From NCBI GenBank assembly GCA_024663395.1, contig JANFAH010000006.1:2852001-2916000 (forward strand): a stretch of DNA of 64,000 bases, read 5' to 3'. Below, piece after piece: positions 1 through 11,800 of the stretch. How positions within the stretch are numbered: the first letter of the stretch is position 1; each line of letters begins with the position of its first letter. A program made the position numbers and the translations under genes. This DNA is from Pisolithus tinctorius (taxonomy: Eukaryota > Basidiomycota > Agaricomycetes > Boletales > Pisolithaceae). Under the pieces are notes generated by a model. That model did not search any database and was not told where the DNA came from. It saw only the letters and a list, made by a program, of their open reading frames with translations.

Positions 1-63
1 GTACTAGTACATGCTACTCATATAATAGTACCATGAGACTCTGGAAGAATCGAAGATGACCCA

Positions 64-1759
64 ATGGTCATTTACCATACCGTGGGACGCTGCCTCGCTT
101 ATACCATAGACATGTTCGCAAACGTCTCCATCGCGTTTGGAGTTGGTATAGCTTGCAATAAGGGTGGAACTCCTGGATTCCCATTGTAAGTTCATTGCAT
201 GGTCAATGACGCCCCGGTACTCACCATATTGATGTTTCAAGGCCTGAAGACGACAAAGAACGCTTGCTCCGAACATATCGAGCCATCCTTGAAGCAGTCC
301 CTGATTTGTCCAAAGCGATCGACAACGTGAACAGGCAAAAGCTTGAGGAAGCCCTCGAAATGGTAAGTCATTCTATTCTCCATTCATCTAACCGCATATA
401 TGCGCATTGTTTTAGGTCCAGGAAGGTGTTACCTGCTGCCGCACTGATGACTGTGGCTCCCTCAAATGGCCTGGCCTTAACTATGTTCTGCTCAACACAT
501 CTGCCCTCGTGCCTTCCATTCCCCCAACTGACACTTCCAAGTCATTGTGCGGTTTCCACCATCCTCAACTGGCACGTCTCTTGTGTCCGCACAAGTACAT
601 TTCTGAATTCGACCAGAGTCCAAACCAGTAAGTCACTCCGAGCTGCTACCTTACAGCATACATGCTGACTATGTCGCATACTCGCTCAGATATGTAGACC
701 GCGTCTTGAATGGGGACCTCATTTTCAAAGTCTGGCCACTACCATCATTCCTATACAACCAAACGAAGCCTTATAATCCGGACGACATCCAGGACGGTCT
801 CTTCCGTGGCCATGTGTTAGTATGCATAAGCCAAGATCACCTGTGTTGTGTTGATTAATCGTTAACATCCTATTGGTGGCAGTTTTATAAACACATCTTC
901 TGTGGTTGCTCGACTGCTGTGGGCGCCTCCACGATCGCAACAAAACCATCCAAGAACAAGATCCACAGTATCAAAGAAGTTTCGGAATTCACAATCACTT
1001 ACGCAGCGGTAATGGCATACTTTACTTTATCGTCAGAGGAAATGTTCAGGAAGGCAGCGGGAGGACTCGTTTACAGAGACTTTTATTGTACGATCATCTC
1101 ACTTTTCGAGGAGAAGGAGACCGATCCGTGGGTGAAGGAAACTTTGGCCTGGTGGAACCAGTGAGTACTCCAATTCACCAATCGTTCCACCTCCAACCTC
1201 ACTATCATCTTACAGGCAGATTTATGGCAATAATTCTTCCAAAGACTTGAATGGCGATTTGGGTTCTGAGGAGGAGTGGCAAGCTGTCATTGCGCAGCGC
1301 GCTGCTCGTTGCCGGCTCAACCGAGTCAACTCTGCGTCTATCGATCCTGTGTTGAGAGGTAAGCCCATCGGTCTTCCTGCATGACCAATCTCAACCGAAA
1401 CCATCACCACAGGGGCTTCAGCCACCACAAGCACCTCCTCTGTGCATAACAGAATTCAGGCCGCAACCACTGTCTCCTCTGGCATTGCCCTCTCCTCTGC
1501 GCATAACGGAACGCAGACTGCGACCACCGTCAACACCGACAGTGCCTTCTCAGCCTCTGCACATAACGGAATGCAGACCGCGACCACTGTCAACACCAAT
1601 AGTGCCCTCTCCTCTGTGCACAACGAAACGCACCTTGCCCCATTGCCCCTCTCCAGTCCTGAGCCTGAGGCTCGTCCTCCTCCCCACTCCACCGCTTCTC
1701 ATGGGGGACCAAAAGGAAGAGGAAGAGGCCATGGAAGGGGTGCGCGCCAGGGGGCTTGA
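64..1759 (+). CDS. DUF6698 domain protein, 7 exons
   Basis: Exons 64-185, 242-362, 416-627, 690-819, 883-1160, 1216-1358 and 1413-1759 join in one frame of 450 residues, with GT...AG introns of 53-63 bases. The central part resembles the basidiomycete DUF6698 family as I know it: a cysteine-containing R-T-D-D segment near residue 90, a LLCP motif, DGLFRGHVL followed by a phenylalanine-rich KHIF segment, and LAWWNQ with QIYG near residue 290. The function of the family is unknown. The C-terminal tail (from about residue 335) is low complexity with tandem repeats and ends in a GRGRGHGRG RGG-like stretch, which may bind RNA. The frame has a stop at 34-36, so ATG 64 is the first available start, but an earlier exon outside the window cannot be excluded. 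The splice reconstruction is firm from 242 onward and less so for exon 1. Confidence 0.72.
1450..1640 (+). repeat. Imperfect tandem repeat in DUF6698 tail
   Basis: Three to four copies of a unit of about 54-60 bases encode variations of SxHNGxQTATTVNT. The repeat preserves the reading frame, so copy number could vary between strains without breaking the gene. Confidence 0.7.
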
Positions 1760-2029
1760 ATGGGTATCTTCTGATCCCTTTTTGCTCCCTACCTCACTGA
1801 CTGTCGCTTCTCAAGCAGATGCTGCAATCTTCCACATCTGTGCCATTACCCGCTCGAGTGTCGTCTTTGCTCTGCCACCTTTTTCTCTCGCTCATGCAAG
1901 TGCTCTCATTCATTTCTGCTGTCCCGTTGCCTGCTTCATCCTGTACTGTCCGCTTTCGCTGTTCATGGACCAACATCATCACTGGATTTGCATGTAATGT
2001 ACTACTAATACAATGATTGTGGTGCTTTA

Positions 2030-2370
2030 TAATGTGCTTGTAAGCATTGTAAGTGGTGTAAGGTGCAAGGTGCAAAGCTGCAAAAGACGTGCAGTAATAA
2101 ACTTATAATCACATTGTAAGTTGAATGTAATGCCTTACAGGGCCTTGTAAAGCTCACAAGACGTCGTCAGAGATGGCAACCTTATAAGCCTCACAATGGG
2201 CTTATAAACTCATGAAAGGCTTATGGCGGTCATGCGGGAGTACATAAGTCTTACAGGCTCCCGCCCGAAAGGGAGGTTAGTTATAAGGTGCTTACAGGCC
2301 TTAGTACCCTTCTAAGGACTTATGGCCCTTATCAGGCAATTACAAGGTTTCCGACGTTTTGCTGATGACT
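2030..2370. repeat. Spacer dense in CTTATAAG/CTTACAGG-like motifs
   Basis: About 340 bases downstream of the DUF6698 gene are packed with variants of cTTATAAg and CTTACAGG in both orientations. A 7-bp stem (GCGGGAG...CTCCCGC, 2235-2265) encloses two of them. No coding potential is visible. The block could be a decayed miniature element or a transcription-end region; I cannot tell which. The remaining bases from 1760 to 2030 show nothing else. Confidence 0.45.
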
Positions 2371-2414
2371 CATTCACCGGGTCCATCACCACGCCACCGT
2401 CTTCACTCCCAACA

Positions 2415-3010
2415 TGCAGCTCGTTACAATCGTGAATCATGATCCCGACGATTGACAACAGCGATGGTCACCGGCAGATCACCATGACGGGAGTTGCGCT
2501 GCAGCTCGCCATGGTTTCAGAAGCAGGTAGCATGACTTGGTCGCAAGCGCAGCGGGGGCAGATAACTACGGAGAATTGGATTTCATTATCGAGCCGAATG
2601 CTTCGAAAGGTACATATGAATTTGGCGCCCTTTGGTGAGACGTTTACCTGATGACTTGATGCCTACAATGGGGATGACAACCCTCCTTGGACATGACATG
2701 CTGACTCTCGGACAGACGTCATCGTACAGAAACAACATGTTGTAGCATTGCCCGTTTCAAGAGCTATGACACACTATCTACGTCCCGTGCCAAGATCCAT
2801 GGAAGTGCTAGTTTGATGTATCGACATGGGGTCCTACCTATATGTACAGGCTAACGGAATCAGGTCGCAAGCTTGATATCATCGTTGACTCATCAGGCAG
2901 CTCGACACTCAGAAAACACGAGAAGCAGAGGTTTAGAAAGAAATTACCTTACTACAGATCATTTCTAGGGCTCGGAGCTTAAATGCCAATGCGTTCGCGT
3001 ATGCAAGCTT
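2415..3010 (+). pseudogene. Unassigned broken reading frame
   Basis: Protein-like sequence appears in shifting + frames. One piece runs from ATG 2439 to about 2525, and the reading then continues one frame over to about 2632. Further open stretches lie at about 2715-2815 and 2815-2982. The pieces look like parts of one gene separated by frameshifts, but I recognise no family and no clean splice solution exists. The remaining sequence up to 3250 shows nothing further. This may be a relic or chance. Confidence 0.25.
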
Positions 3011-3260
3011 CGAAGTTGGGAGACCCAGTGTCACCAATAGTACTCGGTGTACTCGCCGGTAAGTTTGAGTTTGGCATCCTAACAATTTCTGAGCGCAATT
3101 TTCACTCGATGGGAACTCGCCTTGACATCCAGGTCATGCGAGAGGTATGAGAGGCGTGCTGGCCCATCCCGACCTCGAATATCATCCTGGCAATATGAAG
3201 ACTACATCTTCGAATCATCCTGAACTATCCGGAAACCAGGTTGAAGCAATCGAGCCTAAA

Positions 3261-4346
3261 TCACCTTCCCGTGTGGAAATCCACCACAGTCGTCCCAATC
3301 CCCAAGCTCTCCGCCTTGGACACCACATACCTCGCAATAGCAACATCCTGTAACCCAATGCCTACCGACTTGAACACCGTTACGTCGCCCTTCCTCATTT
3401 GAACCTCTCCCGGCCCGTCTCGACAATCCGATTCCTCCACCAACCGCCCAATCTCGATCATTTCTCCAACACTCAGACCTGCAGCGATGAGTTCTCCGGC
3501 TTCGATCGCACATGCTTTGATTGAATCAACGACGATCATCTCTGCCCGGTTAATGAGACCGCAGTCTACTTCAACCATGCTCGGCTTGAAGCTCCCCACG
3601 AGATTTAGGTGTGTTCCAGGCGATACCCACTTGGAGGGGAAAAGTGGTTGAGTGGATGATGTTGCCGTGCAGATCACATTCGCATGACCTACGGCACTTC
3701 GGACGTTGGTCGTATCGACCAACGCAAGTCCTTCGAGTGAGACGAGAGGGTAAGATTGACACAATACAGACAACAGGTTTTCCAAACGTGTATTCATTGA
3801 ACGATTGACGATGGTACATCGCTTGAGGGACGGAAATGCGTGGATATGAAGATCTACATGGGCGTCGATCTGTTCCCAGCGCCGAAGGCGACCAACGAGC
3901 TAGGTGGTTCGGAGAGGAGTAAGCGTGTCGCGAGGACAGAGCCTATTAGGTGCCTGAGCATTGCTAGAGGTTTAGAAGATGCATATATGCGATGAGTCCA
4001 TACCGGCGGCAGTCCTCAAGGCTGTCAGCGCACTCGCGTTGACGATCGCCTCCACACGCCCGGATTCCTCGTGCAGGAGAATGGTCGAAGCGGGCAAACC
4101 ACGCTTACCGTCAGCAGATGTAAGTACAGAAACGACTTTGATCACAGTTCCGATGTCTTCAACCCGTGACGGCATAAATAGAGCCGTGTGATGGGACATG
4201 GTAATACTTGTCCTTTGCGGTGATGCATAGTGCGATCCTGACGAGAGGCGACGAAATACGGAAGCCATGAGGGCCTCGAGCTCTGCAGACGGCAAGGCGG
4301 CAGCGATCGTGTTCATATCCTGAGCAAAGAGTACGAGAAGCGACAT
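3261..4346 (-). pseudogene. Ornithine cyclodeaminase/mu-crystallin-like gene with frameshift
   Basis: The protein begins at ATG 4346 with a typical family N-terminus. It continues through a lysine-containing substrate-side region to an intron (4003-3943) and into the NAD(P)-binding Rossmann segment. The family motif FGAGxQ, normally FGAGKQIEAH, is interrupted here: the frame reads FGAGN and then hits a stop, while the expected QIDAHV follows one base out of phase, at about 3873. From there the frame is open to a normal C-terminus at 3261. Members of the family are NAD(P)-dependent deaminases or imine reductases in amino acid metabolism. The gene is otherwise intact, so the single missing base is either a recent inactivating mutation or a sequencing error. 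Confidence 0.75.
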
Positions 4347-4359
4347 CGCAGGGTGCGAT

Positions 4360-5609
4360 CACAGTCGCCGGCTATTCCTAGTGGGCGCCTTCTGCGTATG
4401 GCAGGGATGGGAGGAGACAGTCGCGATCGAATGAGATTCACAGGCACCGGCCAAGGCTCATGAACTATACCACGCATCGTTGCTGGTGGCATGATCCTCC
4501 CATCACTCATCCCACAAATTCGATCACTACGGCAATGACGCACTTGCGAACATTTTCCCCCAAGTCCCCGAGTTGATTCCCCAGAGAAATTTCGGAACCT
4601 CGGTACCACGTACGATACCACCGCCCTTGAGGCAAAGGTGGTAAGCTCGCCGGAGCTGTACGAGTCCCATGAGTGGCGTTCATTCTCGCTCATTCCCTCC
4701 CCATGTCCCCTCGTCGTCACCCTGGTGGAACTGGTGCTAACGATTCCACCCTCCCTGTTATCACAGAACAGAATCGTATGACTATTTTGGTCCTGTGCCG
4801 CTGGGAGAAATTCCACGCATTCCATGGGTGTCTCCAGGATGCCTTTGTATTGGTGTACGTCTTCCTCTTCTGCGTGTGATTCCGGAAGTCTTATCTTAAC
4901 TTCTTATTTACGCGCTTGCCTGCCCACCGCAACCCAAAGCAGACATACAAGGCTTGAACAGACCAAAGTCAACACTTACGGCCTTATTTTCGTATGGAAG
5001 GGTTCAAACGAGGGGTTGAAGCCCCTGCTATTGGCGGCACCTCAAGGTCCTTTCCTTTTTTTGAGTTTGTGGATTTGAATGGAACGCTGTTCTTTGGTTG
5101 GCAGACGTCGTGCCCGTGGAGCCTACGACTGTTGATAAATGGATCCACCCGCTCTTTTCCGGCCACTTCGATGGTGAGTGGATGCTATTGATCGTTGAGT
5201 AGTCTTGCTAACAATGAATAGAGGTGATGCAATCGTCGTGAGCCCTGGGATCATGATTGGGAATACGGGTACGTGATGCTCTATGAGATGTAATGTATCT
5301 CTGAATGAGTGTATCTTTTGGATAGACATGAAGTTTTGTTGGAAGCTTGAGCGCTAAGTTACTCATATTTTTCGGTATGGACATATCAGTAGTAAAGTCG
5401 GAGGGGCCTTTCCACCTAATAACATACATACTGTTAATGAAGGTGTGTCCTTGTCATACTTGCTGCTATCGCACGCATTTGGGAGAATCCATAACTGACG
5501 GCGACGTTTACAAAAAGTGATGTCGATTGAGAGCTTCCTGGAGGTGATTCGCTTCTACGCGACCTTGATCTTGAACGTGGATGAGTCGGCGCTGCTGTAG
5601 ATGTTTTTT
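4360..5609 (+). pseudogene. Carboxypeptidase S pseudogene lacking the catalytic core
   Basis: This is a degenerate copy of the neighbouring carboxypeptidase S gene. Recognisable parts, in order, are the region before RWEKFHAFH (about 4805), NTYGLIFVWKGS (4971-5005), DVVPVEPTT to HFDG (5104-5173), then directly VVSPGIMIGNT (about 5236), YGHI (about 5374) and the last exon SIESFLEVIR to NVDESALL with its stop (5520-5609). Compared with the intact gene, everything between intron 4 and the exon carrying VVSPG is missing, about 350 residues including most metal ligands. Several frames are broken. The junction lies in the remnant of intron 4. It is a tandem duplicate that suffered an internal deletion. 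Confidence 0.8.
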
Positions 5610-5819
5610 TTTTCGATGCTCTCGTGTAGTTGACAGAATGATCACTGTACATTAGGCTTGTGCCACTATGAGACATGTCTACCATAGATTTAATCGTTAT
5701 AAACGAAACCGGTCTTCCATTGATTACATCCAGTCGCACTATGTACTTCAAGCGAGGAGCCGAACTGTGTTACAGTATACGTCAATTGGATGGGAGTTGC
5801 GACCACAGTTTTTCCGGTC

Positions 5820-8533
5820 ATGACTGCGAAAGAGACTTGGAAAATCTCCACTGCAACTGGGCCACTCCCTGATCCTGTGTCCACACGGCCTTCCGTATCT
5901 AGGCGTCCTGCTAGGATAGCTCTGATAGCGTTGCTGGCAGCCGTAGGTCTGCTCGCGAATTACAACGTCCGGCATTACTCCTGGGAGCGCCATGCGGCAT
6001 CCCACAACTCCACTCACAGCAACCCTCACACATTCGCAAACGTTTGTCCCCAAGCTCCGGAGTTGATCCCTCAACGAAACTTCGACACATGGGAGAACCT
6101 TAGTGCTACATACGATACCGACGCCTTCAAGTCGAAAGCGGTAGATTGGCTTTCAAAAGCCGTTCAAGTCCCGTGCGTACCCTCTTCAATTGTTCTCTTC
6201 CTGTCGTTCTGCAAATAAATAACTACTGCTTGTGCCCTGCGTTAATCATTATCACAGAACGGAGTCGTATGATTATTATGGCCCGGTGGGAACAGATCCA
6301 CGCTGGGAGAAGTTCCATGCATTCCATGCGTACCTCCAACAAGCCTTCCCATTTGTGTACGTCCCCAGCCTCTGTGCATGGCTCTATCTGTGCTCGTGTT
6401 TCGTTTGACTCACTCACATACGTGGTTACCACTCGCACCCGAAAAAAGACACGCGACGCTCGAGTTGACCAATGTGAATACCTATGGTCTCATTTTCGTG
6501 TGGAAAGGATCGGACGAGGAATTGAAGCCCCTGCTGTTAGCTGGACACCAAGGTTCTTGCTTTTATTTTATTGTTCCCCAGCGCTCTCCCTTCTTATCGG
6601 TTGGCAGATGTCGTGCCCGTGGAACCTGCGACTATCAATGATTGGCTCCACCCACCCTTTTCGGGACACTTTGATGGTGAGCTGGTATCTTAATCTCGGA
6701 AGGTCTTACAGTCACTGAATAACACGCTGTCATGCTGCAGGAACCCATATCTGGGGCCGAGGAAGCTGCGATGACAAGAGTGGTATCATTGGTATCATGT
6801 AGGTTCCTTCCAATTCTCTTTTAGCTTCTGTTCTGTGGGTTCAGTTCCCGACCTTACGATGTCTCATGGACGACAGGGCGACGATCGAGACCATGTTAGC
6901 GGGTGGCTTTGAGCCGACTCGTACAGTTGTCCTTGCATTTGGATTTGATGAAGAGTCGAGGGGAACTCATGTACGTATTTCTTTCTGCATGCACAAGGTG
7001 TAAACGTGTGAGTCAGCCTCTCCATTCTTCCATCCTTTTTTTTCTTTTATTGTAGGGTGCAAAAACGCTAGCAGTTAAACTTGAAGAGATGTTTGGTGCC
7101 AACGGGTATGCGATGTTAGTCGATGAAGGCTGTACGTCCTTTTCTTCCATTCGCAATGTTCGTTTGTCATGATACCACTTCCCAGCTGGATACGACGAGC
7201 AATATGGTCGCGTTATCGCGACACCCAGCATCGCTGAAAAGGGGTATCTCGACGTCCATATAGAGGTCACCACTCCTGGAGGGCACTCGAGCCTGCCTCC
7301 CCCTCATACGGTATGTCTATTCTACCTTGATGCGCACAAGTATCGCTAGAATAGAACATTTTCATTTTGGTGAATACATTAGAGCATTGGTATTCTAGCC
7401 CAAATGCTTGTTAAACTCGAAGCGAATCCCTTCAAAGCCCAACTGGTACGCCGATACCTGCCTTTTTCCACTTTATCCCTGTTCATAAATTTGGAATTCA
7501 CCAGGCGCGTAACTCACCGATTTACAAAAGCGCGCAATGCCTGGCCGCACACGCCCCAGACCTCCCTGAACATCTCAGGAAAGACATTTTCGCATCAGCC
7601 TATTCTGACGAAGCGCTCCACGCAGCTGAAAATGCATTATTCGCGAACTTGGCATTCAAGAATCTCGTTGGAACCACACAAGCAATCGATATTGTTCAGG
7701 GAGGTGTCAAAGTTAACGCATTGCCTGAACAGGCTTGGGCGGTAGTCAATCATCGGATTTCGACGGAGAGGTGAGTAGGACCCGTCCGTACGTTATTTGA
7801 GTGAGCGGCTGACCATTTATTGATTCTTGCGTCTCCACCTTTTTGCACCGTGAATTGGACCGCCACGAAATGTAACACAGTTCTATCACCCAAACCAAAG
7901 CACGTGATATCGACCTTCTCAAACCTCTGGCTTCGAAATTTAACCTCGCCTACACCGCCTTCGGAGAGAGTATTCGCTATGATGACCACTTCACAGTTCC
8001 CTCTACATATGGCAACCTAACTTTATCGGAGGCGTTTGGGAAGGTTGGGTTGGAACCAGCACCGGTGACGCCAACCGAAGGCGACGACGCAGCACCCTAC
8101 ACAATTCTTTCGGGTTCAATCAAGGCGGCGTTCAACAGGCACAGGGGTATCGAAGGGGATGTCGATGCTGTTGTTGTTAGTCCAGGGGTTTTGTCTGGGA
8201 ACACGGGTATGTGATGTACCACGACCCATGGCTGATGTTTGAATCCATCCATCGTTGGACTAACGAATGGATCGTTGCTTAGACACGACGTATTACTGGA
8301 AGCTCACGCCTCATATCATTCGGTATGGACATGTTATGAAGGGGTCATCCTTCTGTAGGATACATACTGTAAATGAAGGTATGTCTTTTGTCCCCGTTGT
8401 CGGTCATTTCTTGGGAAGAACCCTCGGCTGACGGTGATGCATCCCAAAAGCAATGTCGATCGACAACTTCGTGGAGATAATTCGGTACCATACGGCTTTA
8501 ATGTTGAATGTGGACGAGTCAGCGTTGCCGTAG
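5820..8533 (+). CDS. CPS1: Carboxypeptidase S (Gly-X carboxypeptidase, peptidase M20)
   Basis: Thirteen exons (5820-6172, 6258-6356, 6449-6552, 6608-6676, 6741-6798, 6877-6970, 7056-7131, 7186-7310, 7383-7445, 7505-7770, 7881-8206, 8283-8378, 8451-8533) splice to exactly 604 codons. A single membrane segment at about residues 28-46 suggests a type II anchored vacuolar enzyme like yeast Cps1. The dinuclear zinc site of M20 peptidases is complete: GHQDVVPVEP (His and catalytic-site Asp near 183-185), GRGSCDDKSG (about 217), DEES (catalytic Glu, about 252), LVDEG (about 284) and the late His in HTVNE (about 572). The expected role is release of C-terminal residues from peptides in the vacuole for nitrogen recycling. 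An in-frame ATG at 5790 is an alternative start. The duplicated, deleted copy lies just upstream. Confidence 0.93.
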
Positions 8534-8851
8534 AGGGGTTACCATGGAGTGTTGATGCATAGCATACATAGTTGAAAGATTCGGATGAACTCGATAGGAG
8601 GATCATAGGCAGTTTACTGTATGTATGATTATCGTCGTAGATAGGTACCAGCAAGACTCGAGCTACTAAGTTCAGAAATGCTGAGCTATTGGTACTTCTG
8701 TGACCAGCATAACAACCAAGGGACAGGAAATATGTCAAAGACACAAGAGATCATGATAATTACCCAGAGTCAAAGTTACAGAAGTGCAGCTATTATCAGT
8801 GGACAAGCATAATTACCATTGCTGTAAGACAATATATGTATCCTATCCCCC
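8534..8851. other. Convergent 3' spacer
   Basis: These 318 bases separate the 3' ends of the carboxypeptidase S and RFC1 genes. They should hold both transcript ends; I see no further structure. Confidence 0.6.
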
Positions 8852-11800
8852 TCACCGCTTCGCTTTGCCCTTCCCCCGACTAGCCTTCTTCGACTTGCTC
8901 ACGATAAGCTTATCATCTCCAACGTCTTGATCCTCACTTGGTTTCTTCGTCTCTTCGTCCGAGGCATCTGCTGGCTCGTCGTCCATCTGAAATGCATAAA
9001 TCAATATCTCACATCTTCAAAAATGATGGAAAAAAAAGCGTGTATGGCCCGTACCTCGAATGCCTCCTCGAGATCAGGCACGGCTCCACCAGAAATCTTC
9101 TTCGCAGCTTTACCCAGATCCACCGCTTTATGAAATGCAATGGGATGCTCTCCCGCGTTGTACCTGTCCATAACAACAACAGCCATCAGTAAAGCATAGA
9201 CGTGGTCCAAACAAGGGCAGTACGACCCACCGTTTCGTGAATGCTGTCTTTGTTGCAGTAGGAATCTTCTTCAACACATCGTCCTTATTCTCATCTACTC
9301 CGAGCTCAACGATGGTATCCCAATCCTCCCTGGTCAAATAATATTCATCCATCCGCTCGATCACATTGTCCACAGCATCCTGCATGAACCGTCGTCAGGA
9401 CGTGTTACACCATCAACATAACACAAAAGCTCACCGATCCATCCGTAACGAGCGGTTTGACAAGGAAAGGGAAGAGCGCAGGTACATACGATTGTCGTAT
9501 CTCAACCTTGTCCCCCGAAACCTTGAGTCTCATCCGGGCTTGAATATCACCCAATTGACGCCCGAGTTTGTTTTGTTTCGAGTTCTGACCTAGCCATCTA
9601 CCAATAACGATAGTTTATAAGCCGGACACTCGCTACAGCACAGCCCACACAACCAGCGTGCGTGGCAGCGGAACGAACGAGGCAATGAAAAAAAAGACGT
9701 ACTGAGGGAACGACATCGCACTCGGGCCACCATACCCCATGCCACCTCCATACACGAACGATGCAGGCCGAACGGTAGAACACACGGCATGCAACGGCAT
9801 CAACGACCAATGTTGTTCCGACCTTCGCCACCCGCATCAGCGCGACTTCGAGTAGATCCATGCTAAAAGAAATCCAACGCACCCATGTATGAGGACGTCC
9901 ACGAGATCCGAGTCTGAGATCGACGACGCAGCCTTGTCCATCAGCTGCAATTGCTTCAGCGCCTTCGGAGGACCCTCCAGATCTCGCACTCTCGCAGGCT
10001 GGGTCTTGAGATAATTTTCCTAGTTCCCCCCTCAGCAAACCCTGACAGAGGAACACGCCAGCGCCGCCGGCGAACGAATCACATACCTGTATGAATAACG
10101 GCACGAAGGAATGATCATGGAAATACAATTCCATCTTATCGTTCAACGTCTCCCTCGAGGTCCTCGAGAACAGATAGGGACCGAGCATTTTATTCGTCAC
10201 GTCGAACGGGGTCAGAATCGTATATTTTTCGTTCATTTTCGCACTGTACCCAGAGCCGTTCTCATTAGTATCGCCTCTCACACAATGCCTACCAGCACAA
10301 GGCAAGGAAGAACTACGCACAGGTCCTTGCCCTCATCAAAGGTCATTGTATCACTCGACAACCGCCACGTCGACAACATATTCAAAATTTGTCTTATATC
10401 CGACTGAGCGCCTTCGATGAGCTGATCGACAACGTTGGCAGGAATCTGCATCTTTTCCCTATCACACGCGTTAGCGAGAGGTCAACACATACGTCGGGAC
10501 ATGTCAGCGTTAGAATAACGCTCATCTGCCTCGCCTTCAAACAGAAAGGAGAGAAATAAGTGTGTACTCACTTGTACGCAATTGTCAACATCCTCGACCG
10601 CACAGCGCCAGCGTCTGGTCTGTCGAATAGATTAGATACCCGCGTGACCCATCCATGTTACACCAACATGTGGTCCAGCAAGAGTGAACGACTCACTTTC
10701 TGAACGGCAACTTGCACGTCGTGTGCATTAATGGTTTCAACTTTTGCGCGCCTCCGTCGTTGGCAATACATATGATGGGGATCTATACGCTTCGGCGTCA
10801 GTGCATTTTCCAAAAGAAGGGGAACGAGAAGACACGGGAAAGACCAACGAACAGACGAAGACACTTACCCTAGTCTTCTTAATCAAGGCATTCAATGCAC
10901 CCACGCCACCTCTATCACCCGCCGACATCCCATCCACCTCGTCCATAATGAGGCACGTCCGGTCCGTGATGGTCACACCAAGCGCATTGGTCGTCTTCAT
11001 ACATCACTCGTCGGCACCGAAGACGCAGCAGAAAGCGCGTGAACGTACCTCTTTTCCGGCCATCCATCCGTCTAACGAGAGATTGTTGATACTCATTCCT
11101 TCCTATCCTCAGATCGCTCAGTTCCCCCCGGACACAAAGTACAAGGCAATGAGAATGGCGACGCACCTCGACAAGCTTCTTACTCCTCGTATCGCTCGCA
11201 TTCATCTCGATGGGTGTAAACCCCTCCGCCTTAGCACACAAATGCGCAGAAGTAGTTTTTCCTATTCCGGGGGGGCCAGTTATTAGGACAGCGCGGTAAA
11301 CGTTCATACCATTCTTCCCAGGTTTCTTGAAGTTAGATTTGAGGTTTGATGGCCTGTAACGACGTTAGAATAAGCTTGGAAAGAGAAAGGAGCACAAACC
11401 AATCTTGTAACCACTGCCGCAGTTTCTCCACCTGGCCTTTGTTCCCGCATATTTCTTTCAAAGTCTTCGGCGCATACCTGGTAGTCCATAGCTGGGTTGA
11501 CATATCCGGCGTCGACCTGGGATGCACGAACCGTGATTAGCATCCCTCACCTCGCGTGCGACGAGTTCATGTTATTTCAAGGGAAGAAAACTCACCTCCC
11601 AGGTTGTCCTCCTGGTGCCTTACCTTTCTTAGCCTCTTTGATCTCTCTTTTCTCCATCTCCCTCGCCGCACTTCGAATTGCCTCCTGCTCCCGCTCCATC
11701 TTCTTCCTAAACTTCTCATCCAGTCCCGCGCCTTTCGCACTCGCACCACCCTCCATCCCACTCGGCCCCACACGCGTCCCAATAAGTTCGAGGAACTCAT

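Noticed and set aside
4..276. Minus-strand open frame overlapping the first exons of the DUF6698 gene
   Set aside because: It lies opposite exons that splice cleanly and has no recognisable features.
1485..1997. Plus-strand frame of 170 residues
   Set aside because: It is an alternative frame of the repeat-coding last exon of the DUF6698 gene, Pro/Leu/Ser-rich from base composition.
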